Shown: piece by piece, positions 46,385 through 56,062 of the stretch
Numbering within the stretch: position 1 is the first letter of the stretch
Layout: each line of letters opens with the position of its first letter
Assembly (NCBI RefSeq): GCF_001708305.1
Contig: NZ_CP016953.1
Coordinates: 1,445,501 to 1,509,500 of the forward strand
From: Streptococcus himalayensis
GTDB lineage: Bacteria; Bacillota; Bacilli; Lactobacillales; Streptococcaceae
Direction of reading: 5' to 3'
DNA: 64,000 nucleotides
Program-made: the position numbers and the translations under genes
Notes under the pieces: generated by a model
Database searches by the model: none
Told to the model about the DNA's origin: nothing
The model's input: only the letters and a program-made list of their open reading frames with translations

Positions 46385-46969
46385 ATGCTAGACTTAGAAG
46401 AAATACGTGCATCCATCATGGCAGATCCAGATAATCAATCTTATACAGAAAAAGGCATTCAGCCCTTGTTTCAGGTAGACAGCAGGGCAAGGATTGTGAT
46501 TGTTGGTCAAGCACCAGGTTTGAAAGCACAAGAGCGTAGTCAGTTATTTGCAGACTCAAGTGGGGAGCGCTTGCGTACCTGGCTAGATGTGGATGAGGAG
46601 AGGTTTTACCAGTCAGGACAGATTGCAATTCTTCCTATGGATTTTTACTATCCCGGTAAAGGCAAATCAGGGGATTTACCACCGCGAAAGGGCTTTGCCC
46701 CCAAATGGCATCCGCAGCTGCTAGACCTGTTGCCAGAAGTTGAGTTGCCCCTCTTGATTGGGCAGTATGCCCAAGAGTACTATTTGAAGGATAGGAGAAA
46801 ACGAACCTTGACGGAGACGGTTCGTGCTTATGAAGACTATCTACCCCAGTATTTCCCCTTGGTGCATCCATCTCCACGAAATAATATCTGGCAGTCGAAA
46901 AACCCTTGGTTTCAAGTAGAAGTTGTTTCCGTTCTTAGAGATAGGGTAGCAAAGATTCTTGCTCATTAA
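46385..46969 (+). CDS. Uracil-DNA glycosylase-like protein
   Basis: 194 aa. VIVGQAPGLKAQERSQLFAD resembles the uracil-pocket motif GQ/EAPG and VHPSPRNN the C-terminal HPS motif. There are no cysteines, so it is not the iron-sulfur family 4 type. Streptococci also have a classic Ung; this second protein may be a DNA repair enzyme with another substrate. GGGAGG lies before ATG 46385. Confidence 0.75.
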   Translation: MLDLEEIRASIMADPDNQSYTEKGIQPLFQVDSRARIVIVGQAPGLKAQERSQLFADSSGERLRTWLDVDEERFYQSGQIAILPMDFYYPGKGKSGDLPPRKGFAPKWHPQLLDLLPEVELPLLIGQYAQEYYLKDRRKRTLTETVRAYEDYLPQYFPLVHPSPRNNIWQSKNPWFQVEVVSVLRDRVAKILAH

Positions 46970-46990
46970 GCATAAAAGTAGAAGATATTC

Positions 46991-47019
46991 TTGGAAAAGT
47001 TACGAAAATAAGCTATAAT
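46991..47019 (+). promoter_or_regulatory. Promoter of the envelope cluster
   Basis: -35 TTGGAA (46991-46996), 17-nt spacer, -10 TATAAT (47014-47019). Confidence 0.75.
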
Positions 47020-47053
47020 AGGATTGTAATAAAAATTTAAGGAGGTTTATGTT

Positions 47054-48106
47054 ATGAATAAACAGGATTGGTTAGACTATTTTGAAGCTATAAATGGTCG
47101 TTCGGCAACGGAAGAGGAAATCTCTCAAGCCATAGCGACAGGTGAATTGTTAGAAGAGGTGCAAGTCTCAGCAGAGTCTATCTCGATGATTCAGGAAGAG
47201 TCAGTTATCTCTGATGCTACAGAAAAAACAGTAGGGGTTCAAACAAGTCCAGAAGTACAGGCGCAACAAGTGACTTTTGTTCAGCCAGAATCTCAGGTAC
47301 AGCAACAGGTCTTTGTCCAATCAGAAGGACAAGCTCAGCAGCAATCATTTGTTCAACAAGGTCCACAAGTCCAAGGACAAGCATTTCAGGGTCAATCAAT
47401 GCAAGGCCAAGGCTTCTATATTCAAACTCCATCTCAAGCACAAGTGAAGAGTAGTTTCAAAGTATTTTGGGAATGGCTAGTCGCTTCTTGGAAATCTCCC
47501 AGTGCGGAGGGAGAATTGAATAAAACAAATGGCTATCTCGCTTTTGGATTTTTGTCTCTCTTTTATACTATTACCATCTTTATGTCTATGTATCATTTGA
47601 CAGGAGGTGTAACAAGGATTATCAATTCTTTTAATTCGTATAATTCTCAAAATGTACAAAATCCGCTTGGAATCAGTGCCTTTTTCATGATTTTAATCAG
47701 CTCTGCCTTATATGTATTTTCTATTATTTTTTCAGGTTTTGTGGTAAAGCGGTTGGTTTATCAAGACAGTACTTTTACATTTACGAAAGCATTTGATTGG
47801 TATGGTCGACTATTTTCTATCAATATCTTGTTGACGGGGATTTCCGCTCTTTTTGCCCTGATTGGTTTGGTTCAACCGGCGCTCTTTATTTTCTGGATTT
47901 CTCTATTGATTACTTCCGTTGGCGTTGTTTATGCTTTGATTGTTTCAAAAGGTGAATCCAAGATGGATCCATTCTATAAATATTTGATTGCCATTTTATT
48001 GAACGGCTTTATCATGTTTATTTTCTTCATGATGGAACTTTCCATTATCAGTAATTATATTGGTTCTATTTTTGGAAATATTATCTCTAATATTCCAAGA
48101 TTCTAA
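47054..48106 (+). CDS. Multi-pass membrane protein with Q-rich N-terminus (DUF6574-like)
   Basis: 350 aa. Residues 1-35 form a short module (WLDYFEAINGRSATEEEISQ), followed by a glutamine-rich low-complexity linker (~60-125), then five hydrophobic segments from ~155 to 335 (for example GYLAFGFLSLFYTITIFMSM and YLIAILLNGFIMFIFFMMEL). The N-terminal module reappears twice in the protein encoded just downstream. Function unknown; the gene is the first of three envelope genes. AAGGAGG precedes the ATG. Confidence 0.78.
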   Translation: MNKQDWLDYFEAINGRSATEEEISQAIATGELLEEVQVSAESISMIQEESVISDATEKTVGVQTSPEVQAQQVTFVQPESQVQQQVFVQSEGQAQQQSFVQQGPQVQGQAFQGQSMQGQGFYIQTPSQAQVKSSFKVFWEWLVASWKSPSAEGELNKTNGYLAFGFLSLFYTITIFMSMYHLTGGVTRIINSFNSYNSQNVQNPLGISAFFMILISSALYVFSIIFSGFVVKRLVYQDSTFTFTKAFDWYGRLFSINILLTGISALFALIGLVQPALFIFWISLLITSVGVVYALIVSKGESKMDPFYKYLIAILLNGFIMFIFFMMELSIISNYIGSIFGNIISNIPRF

Positions 48107-48120
48107 GATAGGAGTAAAGA

Positions 48121-49812
48121 ATGGCCAGTAAAGAAAAGTGGGTCGAACTATTTGAGCGAGTTGTTGGTCGTAAGCCAAGCCCAGAAGAGTTTATGGCTGG
48201 AAAGCAAGTGGATTTTGACTTGAAAGCTATTAAAAAGATTGCTAGTTCGACTCAAGAAGAGGAAACGACACCCGTTTCCCTAGATGTGATTCCAGAATTG
48301 CCACAAGTAGAAGTGGAAAAGCTTCCTGAGGCCGATCAAGTTGAGTTATCCAATGAAATAGAACAAAAAAATCTATGGTTGGTTCATTTTGAGCAAGTAT
48401 TTGGTCGCAAACCCAGTCCAGAAGAATTCATATTTGGAAAGCAAGCTCATTTTTCACCAGCAAGTCTACAACATTTGATTTCTCAATATGAGAGTGCAGA
48501 AAAGAAGCTCAAGGTAGCGAAAAAACCATTTTCTAAAGCAAAGAAATGGTTGGTAGGAGCTGTGCTTCTCGTCTTAGTTAGTTTGGCGGGATTATTTTTC
48601 TATTTTCAATCAATAACCGGCATTGGCGTAGCGGCCAAAGAGTTTCAAGTCGCTGTTGATAGTAAAAACTATGATAGTTTAGCAGAGCAACTATCAACCA
48701 AAGAGTATAAATGGACTAAGGAAGAGGCTGAATCCTTCGTTTCCTATCTAAACACTCAGATAGATAACTTAGACACAACAGTGGAAACTCTTGTTCATTC
48801 AAAAGGAAAAAAGGAAATAACAGATAGGCAGGGCAATCGTTTAATTGGCTTTGAAGAGATAGGGAAAAAGTTTGGACTGTTTCCAGAGTATGATATCAAA
48901 ACTTATCCTGTAAAATTAGTGATGCATACAAACTTAGAAGGAGTTACGGCTGTTAGCAGTGACAAAAAGTCTGTCTCCCTAAAGAAAGATGCTGATACAG
49001 AATTGGGAGATTTTAAATTGATTTCTGATCCAATAACGGTCAAAGGAAAGACGGAGTTAGGGACTATTGAATCAAATATTCCGCTGGATCTCGCAAAAGT
49101 CAAGAACAATGAATTAAAATTAGATTTGAAAGCTGAAAAACGTAAAGTTACAGCCAGTTTGCCAAGTATGGTTGAAAATCCTACGGATGTCAAATTGATT
49201 GTCAATGGAAAAGAAGTATCAACCAATCTTTCTGCTGAAATTCAAGTTTTATCGGGTCAGCAATTAGAAGTACATGCTGTTTTTAATCTAGATAATGCCA
49301 CTTACACGACCAATAAATCCAAGATCACGGTTTCTGATAAAGATCTGGATATTCCTCTTGAAGTATCCGCTGATGTTCGTAAGAAATTACAAGATGGTGC
49401 GGCAGCTAAAAAAGCCAAGGAAGCGGAGGCGCGTCAGGCAGAGCAACAAAAAGGAAAAATCTCTGGATTTCTAGCAGATTATCGCAGTGCTGTCTTTAGT
49501 TCGATTTCGAACCGCGCGAACTATTATGAAAAATATTATGATACTGGTAGTGAGGTCTATAAGGAAATGCTTGCTTGGACGACAGGAGGTGGAGTTGTTC
49601 GGGCAAAAATTGATTACTATACACCAGGCGCCTTGGATATTAGAAGTATTTCTCAGGAAAATGGAGACTATGTCGTTAAAACCTATGAAGATTTTACGGT
49701 CCATTATGTTGATAGAACGCCAAATAGTGTGAGTAGGAAAGATAAGACCTATCGTTTGAGACCTGCTGGTGATAGTTTTGTGATTTATCAGATAGAAGTA
49801 GTAGAGCATTAG
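48121..49812 (+). CDS. TcaA-like single-pass membrane protein with duplicated N-terminal module
   Basis: 563 aa. Two copies of a ~35-aa module: WVELFERVVGRKPSPEEFMA (~7-26) and WLVHFEQVFGRKPSPEEFIF (~83-102). One membrane helix follows (WLVGAVLLVLVSLAGLFFYF, ~142-162). The large outer part has repeated beta-rich domains and a C-terminal NTF2-like region (FLADYRSAVFSSISNRANYY to the end), as in S. aureus TcaA, in which a zinc ribbon stands where the modules stand here. Cytoplasmic modules and an outer sensor-like part suggest signalling or envelope assembly. GGAG before the ATG. Confidence 0.78.
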   Translation: MASKEKWVELFERVVGRKPSPEEFMAGKQVDFDLKAIKKIASSTQEEETTPVSLDVIPELPQVEVEKLPEADQVELSNEIEQKNLWLVHFEQVFGRKPSPEEFIFGKQAHFSPASLQHLISQYESAEKKLKVAKKPFSKAKKWLVGAVLLVLVSLAGLFFYFQSITGIGVAAKEFQVAVDSKNYDSLAEQLSTKEYKWTKEEAESFVSYLNTQIDNLDTTVETLVHSKGKKEITDRQGNRLIGFEEIGKKFGLFPEYDIKTYPVKLVMHTNLEGVTAVSSDKKSVSLKKDADTELGDFKLISDPITVKGKTELGTIESNIPLDLAKVKNNELKLDLKAEKRKVTASLPSMVENPTDVKLIVNGKEVSTNLSAEIQVLSGQQLEVHAVFNLDNATYTTNKSKITVSDKDLDIPLEVSADVRKKLQDGAAAKKAKEAEARQAEQQKGKISGFLADYRSAVFSSISNRANYYEKYYDTGSEVYKEMLAWTTGGGVVRAKIDYYTPGALDIRSISQENGDYVVKTYEDFTVHYVDRTPNSVSRKDKTYRLRPAGDSFVIYQIEVVEH

Positions 49813-49821
49813 GAGAAAGAT

Positions 49822-50580
49822 ATGAAAAAAATAAAATGGATTAGTGCTATCGGTACAATATTATTATTGACTGCCTGTTCTTTTCAAAAGCATTCTTCGG
49901 TAGAAGAAAAGGCTGAATCATCCAAAACTGCCCCTACTTCCGCGTCAACTAAGGAAGCCAAAAAGCAGACAGGGGATTTTTCAACAGAGGCAGCAGACGC
50001 ACGTTCAACATCTCCAACAATGGATAAAACAGTATCCTACAACGGCTCTTACTACAGTGTTCAGGGGAAATATGGGGAAGTTTTAGTTGTCAATAAGCAC
50101 TACCCCCTTTCTCCAGACTACAATCCTGGTGAAGATCCAGAAGCGCAAGCGTCACTTTTAGAATTGATTGCAGCAATGCAAGAGCAAGGTTATGCCATTA
50201 GTGATCAGTATAGCGGATTTCGAAGCTATGATACGCAGAGCTCTCTTTATCAAAATTATGTTGCTAGAGACGGTCAAGCAGCGGCAGACCGCTATTCTGC
50301 TCGACCGGGTTACAGTGAACATCAAACAGGCTTGGCCTATGATTTGATTGATACATCTGGCAATTTGGTGCAGGAGAAAAAGGCTAGTAAGTGGCTCTTG
50401 AAGCACGCTGCCGAATATGGCTTTGTCGTTCGGTACCTTTATGGAAAAGAAAAAGAAACCGGCTATATGCCAGAAGAATGGCATTTACGTTATGTAGGTA
50501 AGGAAGCCAAGGATATTGCTAAATCAGGCTTGACCTTGGAAGAGTACTACGGCTTTACAGGCGGTGACTACGAGGACTAA
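49822..50580 (+). CDS. ldcB: L,D-carboxypeptidase lipoprotein (LdcB/DacB, VanY family)
   Basis: 252 aa. Lipobox LLTAC at residues ~15-19, then a Ser/Thr-rich spacer, then the VanY zinc peptidase: SGFRSYDTQSSLYQ, GYSEHQTGLAYDLID (His and Asp ligands) and EEWHLRYVG (catalytic Glu and His). It removes the terminal residue of peptidoglycan tetrapeptides. Its lipid anchor would be added by the Lgt encoded at 19.9 kb. It is 9 nt after the TcaA-like gene, so a cell-wall role for that gene is plausible. Confidence 0.92.
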   Translation: MKKIKWISAIGTILLLTACSFQKHSSVEEKAESSKTAPTSASTKEAKKQTGDFSTEAADARSTSPTMDKTVSYNGSYYSVQGKYGEVLVVNKHYPLSPDYNPGEDPEAQASLLELIAAMQEQGYAISDQYSGFRSYDTQSSLYQNYVARDGQAAADRYSARPGYSEHQTGLAYDLIDTSGNLVQEKKASKWLLKHAAEYGFVVRYLYGKEKETGYMPEEWHLRYVGKEAKDIAKSGLTLEEYYGFTGGDYED

Positions 50581-50629
50581 CGAGCAGATAGTGCAATGAT
50601 GCTATTTGCCTAGCCAGTTAAAAATAGAG

Positions 50630-51094
50630 ATGATTGAAATTGATGAAAAAGTACGCCTAAGGCGTGGTAAACCAGATGATAGCGAAGCTCTTGCTTGGTA
50701 TCAGGATCAAGAAGTGGTTTATCTTGTAGATGGAGTGAGGGAGAGCTACAGCCTTGAAAAATTACAGCGAATGTATGCTTACTTGGATCAGACAGGAGAG
50801 CTCTATACGATTGAAGTTCAAGAGGAAACGGGCTGGAAGGCAATTGGAGATGTCACCTTTTCACAGAATGATGTGCCAATTGTGATTGGAGATCCAGCCT
50901 ATCGAGGACAAGGGCTTGGGAAAAAGATTGTTCAGGCACTAGTCGCAGAGGCTAAAAAACGAGGCTATTCTGCACTACATGTCAGAGAAATCTATCAGGA
51001 TAATGTGGCTTCCCAGAAATGTTTTACTGCTTGTGGATTTCAGATTCAAGCTAAGACAGAAAAAGGGTATTCGTATAGACGAGACTTGGAATAG
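50630..51094 (+). CDS. GNAT acetyltransferase
   Basis: 154 aa. The acetyl-CoA site is in DPAYRGQGLGKKIVQALVAEAK (R-G-x-G-x-G type), followed by NVASQKCFTACGFQ, the usual fourth motif. Substrate unknown. The frame can begin at TTG 50606; ATG 50630 is chosen although its ribosome binding site is weak. Confidence 0.82.
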   Translation: MIEIDEKVRLRRGKPDDSEALAWYQDQEVVYLVDGVRESYSLEKLQRMYAYLDQTGELYTIEVQEETGWKAIGDVTFSQNDVPIVIGDPAYRGQGLGKKIVQALVAEAKKRGYSALHVREIYQDNVASQKCFTACGFQIQAKTEKGYSYRRDLE

Positions 51095-51098
51095 GTTC

Positions 51099-51127
51099 TT
51101 GCCAAATCTTTCTAATTCTGCTAAAAT
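51099..51127 (+). promoter_or_regulatory. Promoter of the pheS operon
   Basis: -35 TTGCCA (51099-51104), 17-nt spacer, extended -10 TGC-TAAAAT (51122-51127). It starts within 5 nt of the previous stop. Confidence 0.8.
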
Positions 51128-51130
51128 GAA

Positions 51131-51377
51131 GGTAGTGCTCAGAGGAAATCGATAGCTGAATTTCCATGAGTGAAATTGAATAGAAGTCTGCAAGACTAGT
51201 ACACCTAGGGAAACTGTTCAGGGAGATGAGCCGTGACTGGAAGCTCATTCAGTGAAAATAGGTCGAATTCACTTGCGTACGGACTTAAAAATAAAGGTTT
51301 GCAGTATTGCAAATGAAAACGGATGGTACCGCGTGTCAACGCTCCGATTGTGAGGTTGATAGGCGGTTTTTATGTTT
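51131..51377 (+). promoter_or_regulatory. Phe T-box leader with terminator
   Basis: Stem I runs from GTCTGCAAG (51186-51194) to CTTGC...GGAC (51272-51284), and the specifier loop GAATTCA holds TTC (51268-51270), a Phe codon. A hairpin TTTGCA/TGCAAA follows near 51298-51314. The T-box TGGTACCGCG is at 51324-51333. The terminator is ACCGC-TGTCAAC pairing with GTTGATA-GCGGT then T, so it includes half of the T-box and excludes the antiterminator. Uncharged tRNA-Phe should open the operon. Confidence 0.9.
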
Positions 51378-51392
51378 TTATATGGAGGAAAT

Positions 51393-52439
51393 ATGAGTAC
51401 GATTGAAGAAAAATTACAAACTTTGCGAGCTGAGACGTTGGAAAAATTAAGCCAAGTTTCGCATGAAAATGCCAAAGAGTTGCAAGATTTGCGTGTTTCT
51501 GTTTTAGGAAAAAAAGGCTCGTTAACAGAGATTTTAAAAGGTATGAAAGATGTGTCAGCAGAAATGCGTCCTGTTATCGGAAAGCATGTCAATGAAGCAC
51601 GTGACATTCTAACGGCTGCCTTTGAAGAGGCTGCAGTCCTGCTGGAAGAGAAAAAGGTGGCCAACCAATTGGCTAAGGATAGTCTGGATGTGACCCTTCC
51701 AGGTCGCAAATTAGCAGTTGGAAACCGTCATATTCTTACGCAAACTAGTGAGGAAATCGAAGACATTTTCATCGGAATGGGCTACCAAGTCGTGGACGGC
51801 TTTGAGGTGGAAAAAGACTATTACAACTTTGAGCGGATGAACCTGCCAAAGGATCACCCAGCGCGTGATATGCAAGATACGTTCTACATTACAGAAGAAA
51901 TCTTAATGCGGACACATACCAGTCCTGTTCAAGCCCGTGCGATGGATGCCCATGATTTTTCAAAAGGTCCCTTGAAGATGATCTCTCCAGGGCGTGTTTT
52001 CCGTCGCGATACGGATGATGCAACTCACAGCCATCAATTCCATCAAATCGAAGGGCTAGTGGTTGGAGAAAATATCTCTATGGCTGATTTAAAGGGAACC
52101 TTGCAGCTGATTATCCAAAAAATGTTTGGAGAAGAGCGTAGCATTCGCTTGCGTCCTTCTTACTTCCCATTTACCGAACCGTCAGTTGAGGTCGATGTTT
52201 CCTGCTTTAAGTGTGGTGGAGATGGCTGTAATGTCTGCAAACAGACGGGCTGGATTGAGATTTTAGGGGCTGGAATGGTTCACCCGCACGTGCTTGAGAT
52301 GAGTGGAATTGATGCGAGTCGCTATTCTGGTTTTGCCTTTGGTCTAGGTCAAGAACGGATTGCCATGCTCCGCTACGGAATTAACGATATCCGTGGTTTC
52401 TACCAAGGGGATGTCCGCTTTTCTGACCAATTCAAGTAG
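51393..52439 (+). CDS. pheS: Phenylalanine-tRNA ligase alpha subunit
   Basis: 348 aa. Class II core: motif 2 [22 protein letters not shown] and motif 3 [31 protein letters not shown] is the amino-acid pocket region. A four-Cys insert ([17 protein letters not shown]) is present. It charges tRNA-Phe with PheT. GGAGG precedes ATG 51393; the frame opens 21 nt earlier inside the T-box. Confidence 0.97.
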   Translation: MSTIEEKLQTLRAETLEKLSQVSHENAKELQDLRVSVLGKKGSLTEILKGMKDVSAEMRPVIGKHVNEARDILTAAFEEAAVLLEEKKVANQLAKDSLDVTLPGRKLAVGNRHILTQTSEEIEDIFIGMGYQVVDGFEVEKDYYNFERMNLPKDHPARDMQDTFYITEEILMRTHTSPVQARAMDAHDFSKGPLKMISPGRVFRRDTDDATHSHQFHQIEGLVVGENISMADLKGTLQLIIQKMFGEERSIRLRPSYFPFTEPSVEVDVSCFKCGGDGCNVCKQTGWIEILGAGMVHPHVLEMSGIDASRYSGFAFGLGQERIAMLRYGINDIRGFYQGDVRFSDQFK

Positions 52440-52448
52440 AGGGAAGCG

Positions 52449-52967
52449 ATGATTGTTACCGTTGAGAAAACAGACTTGCCCTTGCTTCGTGAGCTAGAAG
52501 TGCAGACCTATCAAGAGACCTTTGGAGATTTTATCAAGGAGGAAGACATGGAGCATTATTTTGCCCATGATCTATCTCTTGAAACCTTAGAAAAAGAATG
52601 GGAAAATCCAGAATCAGCCCATTATTTTATCCTTCATGAAGGGCAGCCAGTTGGATTTTTGAAGGTGAATTGGGGAGAGGCCCAGACCGAGCATGAGCTA
52701 GAGGATGCCTTTGAAATTCAACGGATTTATGTCTTGAAATCCCACCAGGGCTACGGTTTGGGAAAGACCTTATTCGAATTTGCTCTTGAAAAGGCAGTAG
52801 AGGGTCAGTTTACCTGGGCTTGGCTAGGAGTTTGGGAAAAGAATTTCAAGGCACAAAAGTTTTATTTCAAGTATGGGTTTGAACGCTTTAGTGAGCATGA
52901 ATATGTGACAGGAGATACAGTAGATATTGACTGGCTTTTGAAAAAGCGGATCAGAGAAGAAAAATGA
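52449..52967 (+). CDS. GNAT acetyltransferase between pheS and pheT
   Basis: 172 aa. IQRIYVLKSHQGYGLGKTLFEFAL is the acetyl-CoA motif (Q-G-x-G-x-G), followed by WLGVWEKNFKAQKFYFKYGF. An acetyltransferase at this position is usual in streptococci. Its substrate is unknown. It is under the same T-box control as pheS and pheT. Confidence 0.88.
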   Translation: MIVTVEKTDLPLLRELEVQTYQETFGDFIKEEDMEHYFAHDLSLETLEKEWENPESAHYFILHEGQPVGFLKVNWGEAQTEHELEDAFEIQRIYVLKSHQGYGLGKTLFEFALEKAVEGQFTWAWLGVWEKNFKAQKFYFKYGFERFSEHEYVTGDTVDIDWLLKKRIREEK

Positions 52968-52976
52968 GGAAGTATG

Positions 52977-55379
52977 ATGTTAGTAAGTTATAAATGGTTA
53001 AAAGAATTAGTAGATATGGATGTGCCGAGCAAGGAATTGGCGGAAAAGATGTCAACGACAGGAATCGAGGTGGAGGGGGTGAACTCTCCTGCAGCTGGTC
53101 TGTCAAAAATTGTAGTCGGAGAAGTACTCTCTTGTGAGGATGTACCAGATACCCACCTTCATGTCTGTCAAGTAGATGTCGGTGAAAAAGCACCTCGTCA
53201 AATCGTCTGTGGAGCACCGAATGTCCGTGCAGGCATCAAGGTCATGGTGGCTCTTCCTGGTGCACGTATTGCCGATAATTATAAGATTAAAAAAGGGAAA
53301 ATTCGTGGGTTCGAATCGCTTGGTATGATTTGTTCTCTAGGTGAGTTGGGAATTTCTGACTCGGTTATTCCAAAAGAATTTGCGGACGGTATCCAGATTT
53401 TGCCGGCTGATGCGGTTAATGGCGATGAAGTCTTTTCCTACCTTGACCTAGACGATGAGGTAATTGAACTGTCCATTACACCAAATCGTGCAGATGCTCT
53501 GTCCATGCGTGGGGTAGCCCATGAAGTGGCAGCTATCTATGATAAAAGTGTGCAGTTCAAGGAATTTCCCCTTGCAGAAATAACTGAAAAGGCAAGTGAT
53601 GTGGTCTCTGTTTCACTTGAGACAGAGAAGGCTCCATTTTACGCTGCTCGTGTGCTGGATCATGTCCAGATTGCACCAAGTCCACAATGGCTCCAAAATC
53701 TCTTGATGAATGCGGGCATTCGTCCGATTAACAATGTAGTCGATGTGACCAATTATATTCTCTTGTATTTTGGTCAACCGATGCATGCCTTTGATTTGGA
53801 TACCTTCACAGGGGATACGATTTTGGTTCGATTAGCAAAAGCTGGTGAGACCTTAGTGACTTTGGATGGTGAAGAACGGGATTTACGTGAGACAGACATG
53901 GTGATTACCGTGAATGATCAGCCAGTAGCCCTGGCTGGTGTCATGGGGGGACAAGAAACGGAGATTTCTGAGAAATCGACGCGGATTGTTCTTGAGGCAG
54001 CGGTTTTTGATGGGAAAACAATTCGTAAGACAAGCAGTCGCTTGGGACTTCGGAGTGAATCATCTGCTCGCTTTGAAAAAGGAATTAATCTAGCAACGGT
54101 AACAGAAGCATTGGATGCTGCAGCAAGTATGATTGCGGCATTAACAGGGGCACGTGTCTACCAAGGGCGTGTAGTAGCTGGTGAGCTAGATGTGTCTGAT
54201 CAAACGGTCTCTACAAGCTTGCCAGATGTCAATCGTGTATTGGGAACCAACTTGGCTTACAGTGATATTGAGGATGTTTTCCGCCGTCTTGATTTCGGTC
54301 TTTCTGGCAATGCCGACCAGTTTACAGTTAGCGTGCCTCGCCGCCGTTGGGACATCACTATTCCAGCTGATTTGTTTGAGGAAATTGCTCGTATTTATGG
54401 TTATGATCAGCTGCCGACGACCTTGCCAAAAGATGCAGGAACGGCTGGGGAGTTGACAAGCACCCAAAAACTTCGTCGCAAGGTACGAACTGTCGCAGAA
54501 GGAGCAGGCTTGACAGAAATCATAACCTATGCCTTGACAACGCCAGACAAGGCAAGGGAATTTACCGTAAAACCATCAAACGTAACCGAATTGATGTGGC
54601 CGATGACGGTGGAGCGGAGCGTTCTTCGTCAGAATATGATTGCAGGCATGCTAGATACTGTTCGCTACAATGTAGCCCGTAAGAATAGCAATCTTGCTTT
54701 GTATGAGATTGGCAAGGTCTTTGAGCAAGAAGGAAATCCAAAAGAAGACTTACCAACGGAAATCAATCGCTTTGCCTTTGCCTTGACAGGGGTAGTGACA
54801 GAGAAAGATTTCCAAACGGCAGCAGTCCCAGTTGATTTCTTCCATGCTAAGGGAATTGTCGAGGCTCTCTTTGAGCGTTTGGGGCTGACAGTGGACTACA
54901 CGGCAACAAGAGAGCTACCAAGCATGCATCCAGGTCGTACGGCCCTTGTGTTGCTAGGAGAAGAAGTGATTGGATTTGTCGGCCAAGTTCATCCAACAAC
55001 GGCTAAAGCCTATGATATTCCAGAAACCTATGTTGCAGAATTGAACCTATCAGCGATTGAAGCTCAGCTAGAGGCTCCTCAACCATTTGTGGAAATCACG
55101 AAATTCCCAGCAGTCACACGTGATATTGCCCTGCTATTGGATAGCAAGGTAACCCATCAAGAAGTGGTCAATGCTATTGAAGGTGCAGGGGTGAAACGCT
55201 TGACAGCCATTCACTTATTTGACATTTTTGAAGGAGAAAAATTGGGTCTGAACAAGAAATCTATAGCCTACAGTTTGACCTTCCAAAATCCAGAAGATAG
55301 TTTGACGGATGAAGAAGTTGCCAAGTATATGGAAAAAATCACTGCGGCTCTTAGCCAGTTAGGAGCAGAAATTCGTTAA
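52977..55379 (+). CDS. pheT: Phenylalanine-tRNA ligase beta subunit
   Basis: 800 aa. The N-terminal tRNA-binding (EMAP-like) domain spans ~40-150 ([19 protein letters not shown]), the B3/4 editing domain carries [21 protein letters not shown]5 is at [16 protein letters not shown], and the C-terminal anticodon-binding FDX-ACB domain begins near [16 protein letters not shown] at 52977 is chosen because GAGGA lies 6 nt ahead; the ATG at 52974 has only 3. Confidence 0.96.
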   Translation: MLVSYKWLKELVDMDVPSKELAEKMSTTGIEVEGVNSPAAGLSKIVVGEVLSCEDVPDTHLHVCQVDVGEKAPRQIVCGAPNVRAGIKVMVALPGARIADNYKIKKGKIRGFESLGMICSLGELGISDSVIPKEFADGIQILPADAVNGDEVFSYLDLDDEVIELSITPNRADALSMRGVAHEVAAIYDKSVQFKEFPLAEITEKASDVVSVSLETEKAPFYAARVLDHVQIAPSPQWLQNLLMNAGIRPINNVVDVTNYILLYFGQPMHAFDLDTFTGDTILVRLAKAGETLVTLDGEERDLRETDMVITVNDQPVALAGVMGGQETEISEKSTRIVLEAAVFDGKTIRKTSSRLGLRSESSARFEKGINLATVTEALDAAASMIAALTGARVYQGRVVAGELDVSDQTVSTSLPDVNRVLGTNLAYSDIEDVFRRLDFGLSGNADQFTVSVPRRRWDITIPADLFEEIARIYGYDQLPTTLPKDAGTAGELTSTQKLRRKVRTVAEGAGLTEIITYALTTPDKAREFTVKPSNVTELMWPMTVERSVLRQNMIAGMLDTVRYNVARKNSNLALYEIGKVFEQEGNPKEDLPTEINRFAFALTGVVTEKDFQTAAVPVDFFHAKGIVEALFERLGLTVDYTATRELPSMHPGRTALVLLGEEVIGFVGQVHPTTAKAYDIPETYVAELNLSAIEAQLEAPQPFVEITKFPAVTRDIALLLDSKVTHQEVVNAIEGAGVKRLTAIHLFDIFEGEKLGLNKKSIAYSLTFQNPEDSLTDEEVAKYMEKITAALSQLGAEIR

Positions 55380-55407
55380 TTTTTTCTGATTGAAAGAATA
55401 GAAGAAA

Positions 55408-55863
55408 ATGGACATTTGGACGAAATTATATGAAGCAGCCAAAGAGCACTACGCTCCGGTGGAAGTAACCCCTTTTGTTTATGCTCATCATGTGGTAGCG
55501 GCCTTTGAGGCAGAGGATGGGCAAATTTTTACTGGTTTTTGTATGGAAGCAACAGCAGGTGTCTTTCATCTGTGTGCAGAGCGTGCGGCTGCCTTTAATA
55601 TGTATCAGCAATCTGGTCAAACGACAATCAAGCGGATGATTGCCTTTCGAGATCGACCACCTTATGGGGAAGGCTCTGGAATGCCATGCGGGGCTTGTCG
55701 TGAGTTTTTGATGCAATTATCGCGTGAAAATCGCAATATGGAAATCATGATCGATTATGAAAAACGCGAAATTGTGACTTTAAAAGACCTCATGCCCTAT
55801 TGGTGGGGAGAAGAGCGGATGGCATCTTCAACTGAAGATGAGACAAAGATTGACGAACAATAA
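55408..55863 (+). CDS. Cytidine deaminase-family protein
   Basis: 151 aa. Zinc motifs HLCAERAAAFN (Cys-Ala-Glu) and PCGACREFL (PCxxC) are intact, and ATAGVFHLCAER fits the deaminase fold. The family includes CDA and blasticidin deaminase; the exact substrate is unclear. An extra acidic tail ends the protein. It follows pheT by 28 nt, and a strong terminator comes next. Confidence 0.87.
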   Translation: MDIWTKLYEAAKEHYAPVEVTPFVYAHHVVAAFEAEDGQIFTGFCMEATAGVFHLCAERAAAFNMYQQSGQTTIKRMIAFRDRPPYGEGSGMPCGACREFLMQLSRENRNMEIMIDYEKREIVTLKDLMPYWWGEERMASSTEDETKIDEQ

Positions 55864-55870
55864 TAAAAAG

Positions 55871-55926
55871 AAAAACGCCTCCTTTTAGAATTCTGGGAAT
55901 CAGAACGCTAAAGGAGGCGTTTTTTT
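55871..55926. terminator. Strong bidirectional terminator
   Basis: AAAAACGCCTCCTTTTAG pairs with CTAAAGGAGGCGTTTTTT around a 20-nt loop. Ends the pheS operon. Confidence 0.9.
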
Positions 55927-55966
55927 AGAAAGAGAGCTGCTATCGTTATTGGAGTGATATTTGTTG

Positions 55967-56062
55967 TCAAAACTCAAAATCTGACGCCGTTAACTCACCT
56001 TGCTGACCTCTAGTTTTACCTGTGGTTTCGTTGCCTAGTCGGATTTTGAGTTTTATAGATGT
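55967..56062. repeat. MITE-like repeat, copy C
   Basis: Begins TCAAAACTCAAAATCTGACG and ends with GGATTTTGAGTTTTATAGATG, an almost perfect 16-bp inverted repeat. Shares the block CGTTAACTCACCTTGC with copy B. It abuts the stop codon of the leftward MerR gene. Confidence 0.65.

Noticed and set aside
48121..49812. TcaA-like protein as a phage or defence component
   Set aside because: Neighbours are envelope genes, and the domain layout is that of a housekeeping membrane protein.
51131..51185. Separate small RNA before the T-box
   Set aside because: Same transcript and within normal T-box leader variation.
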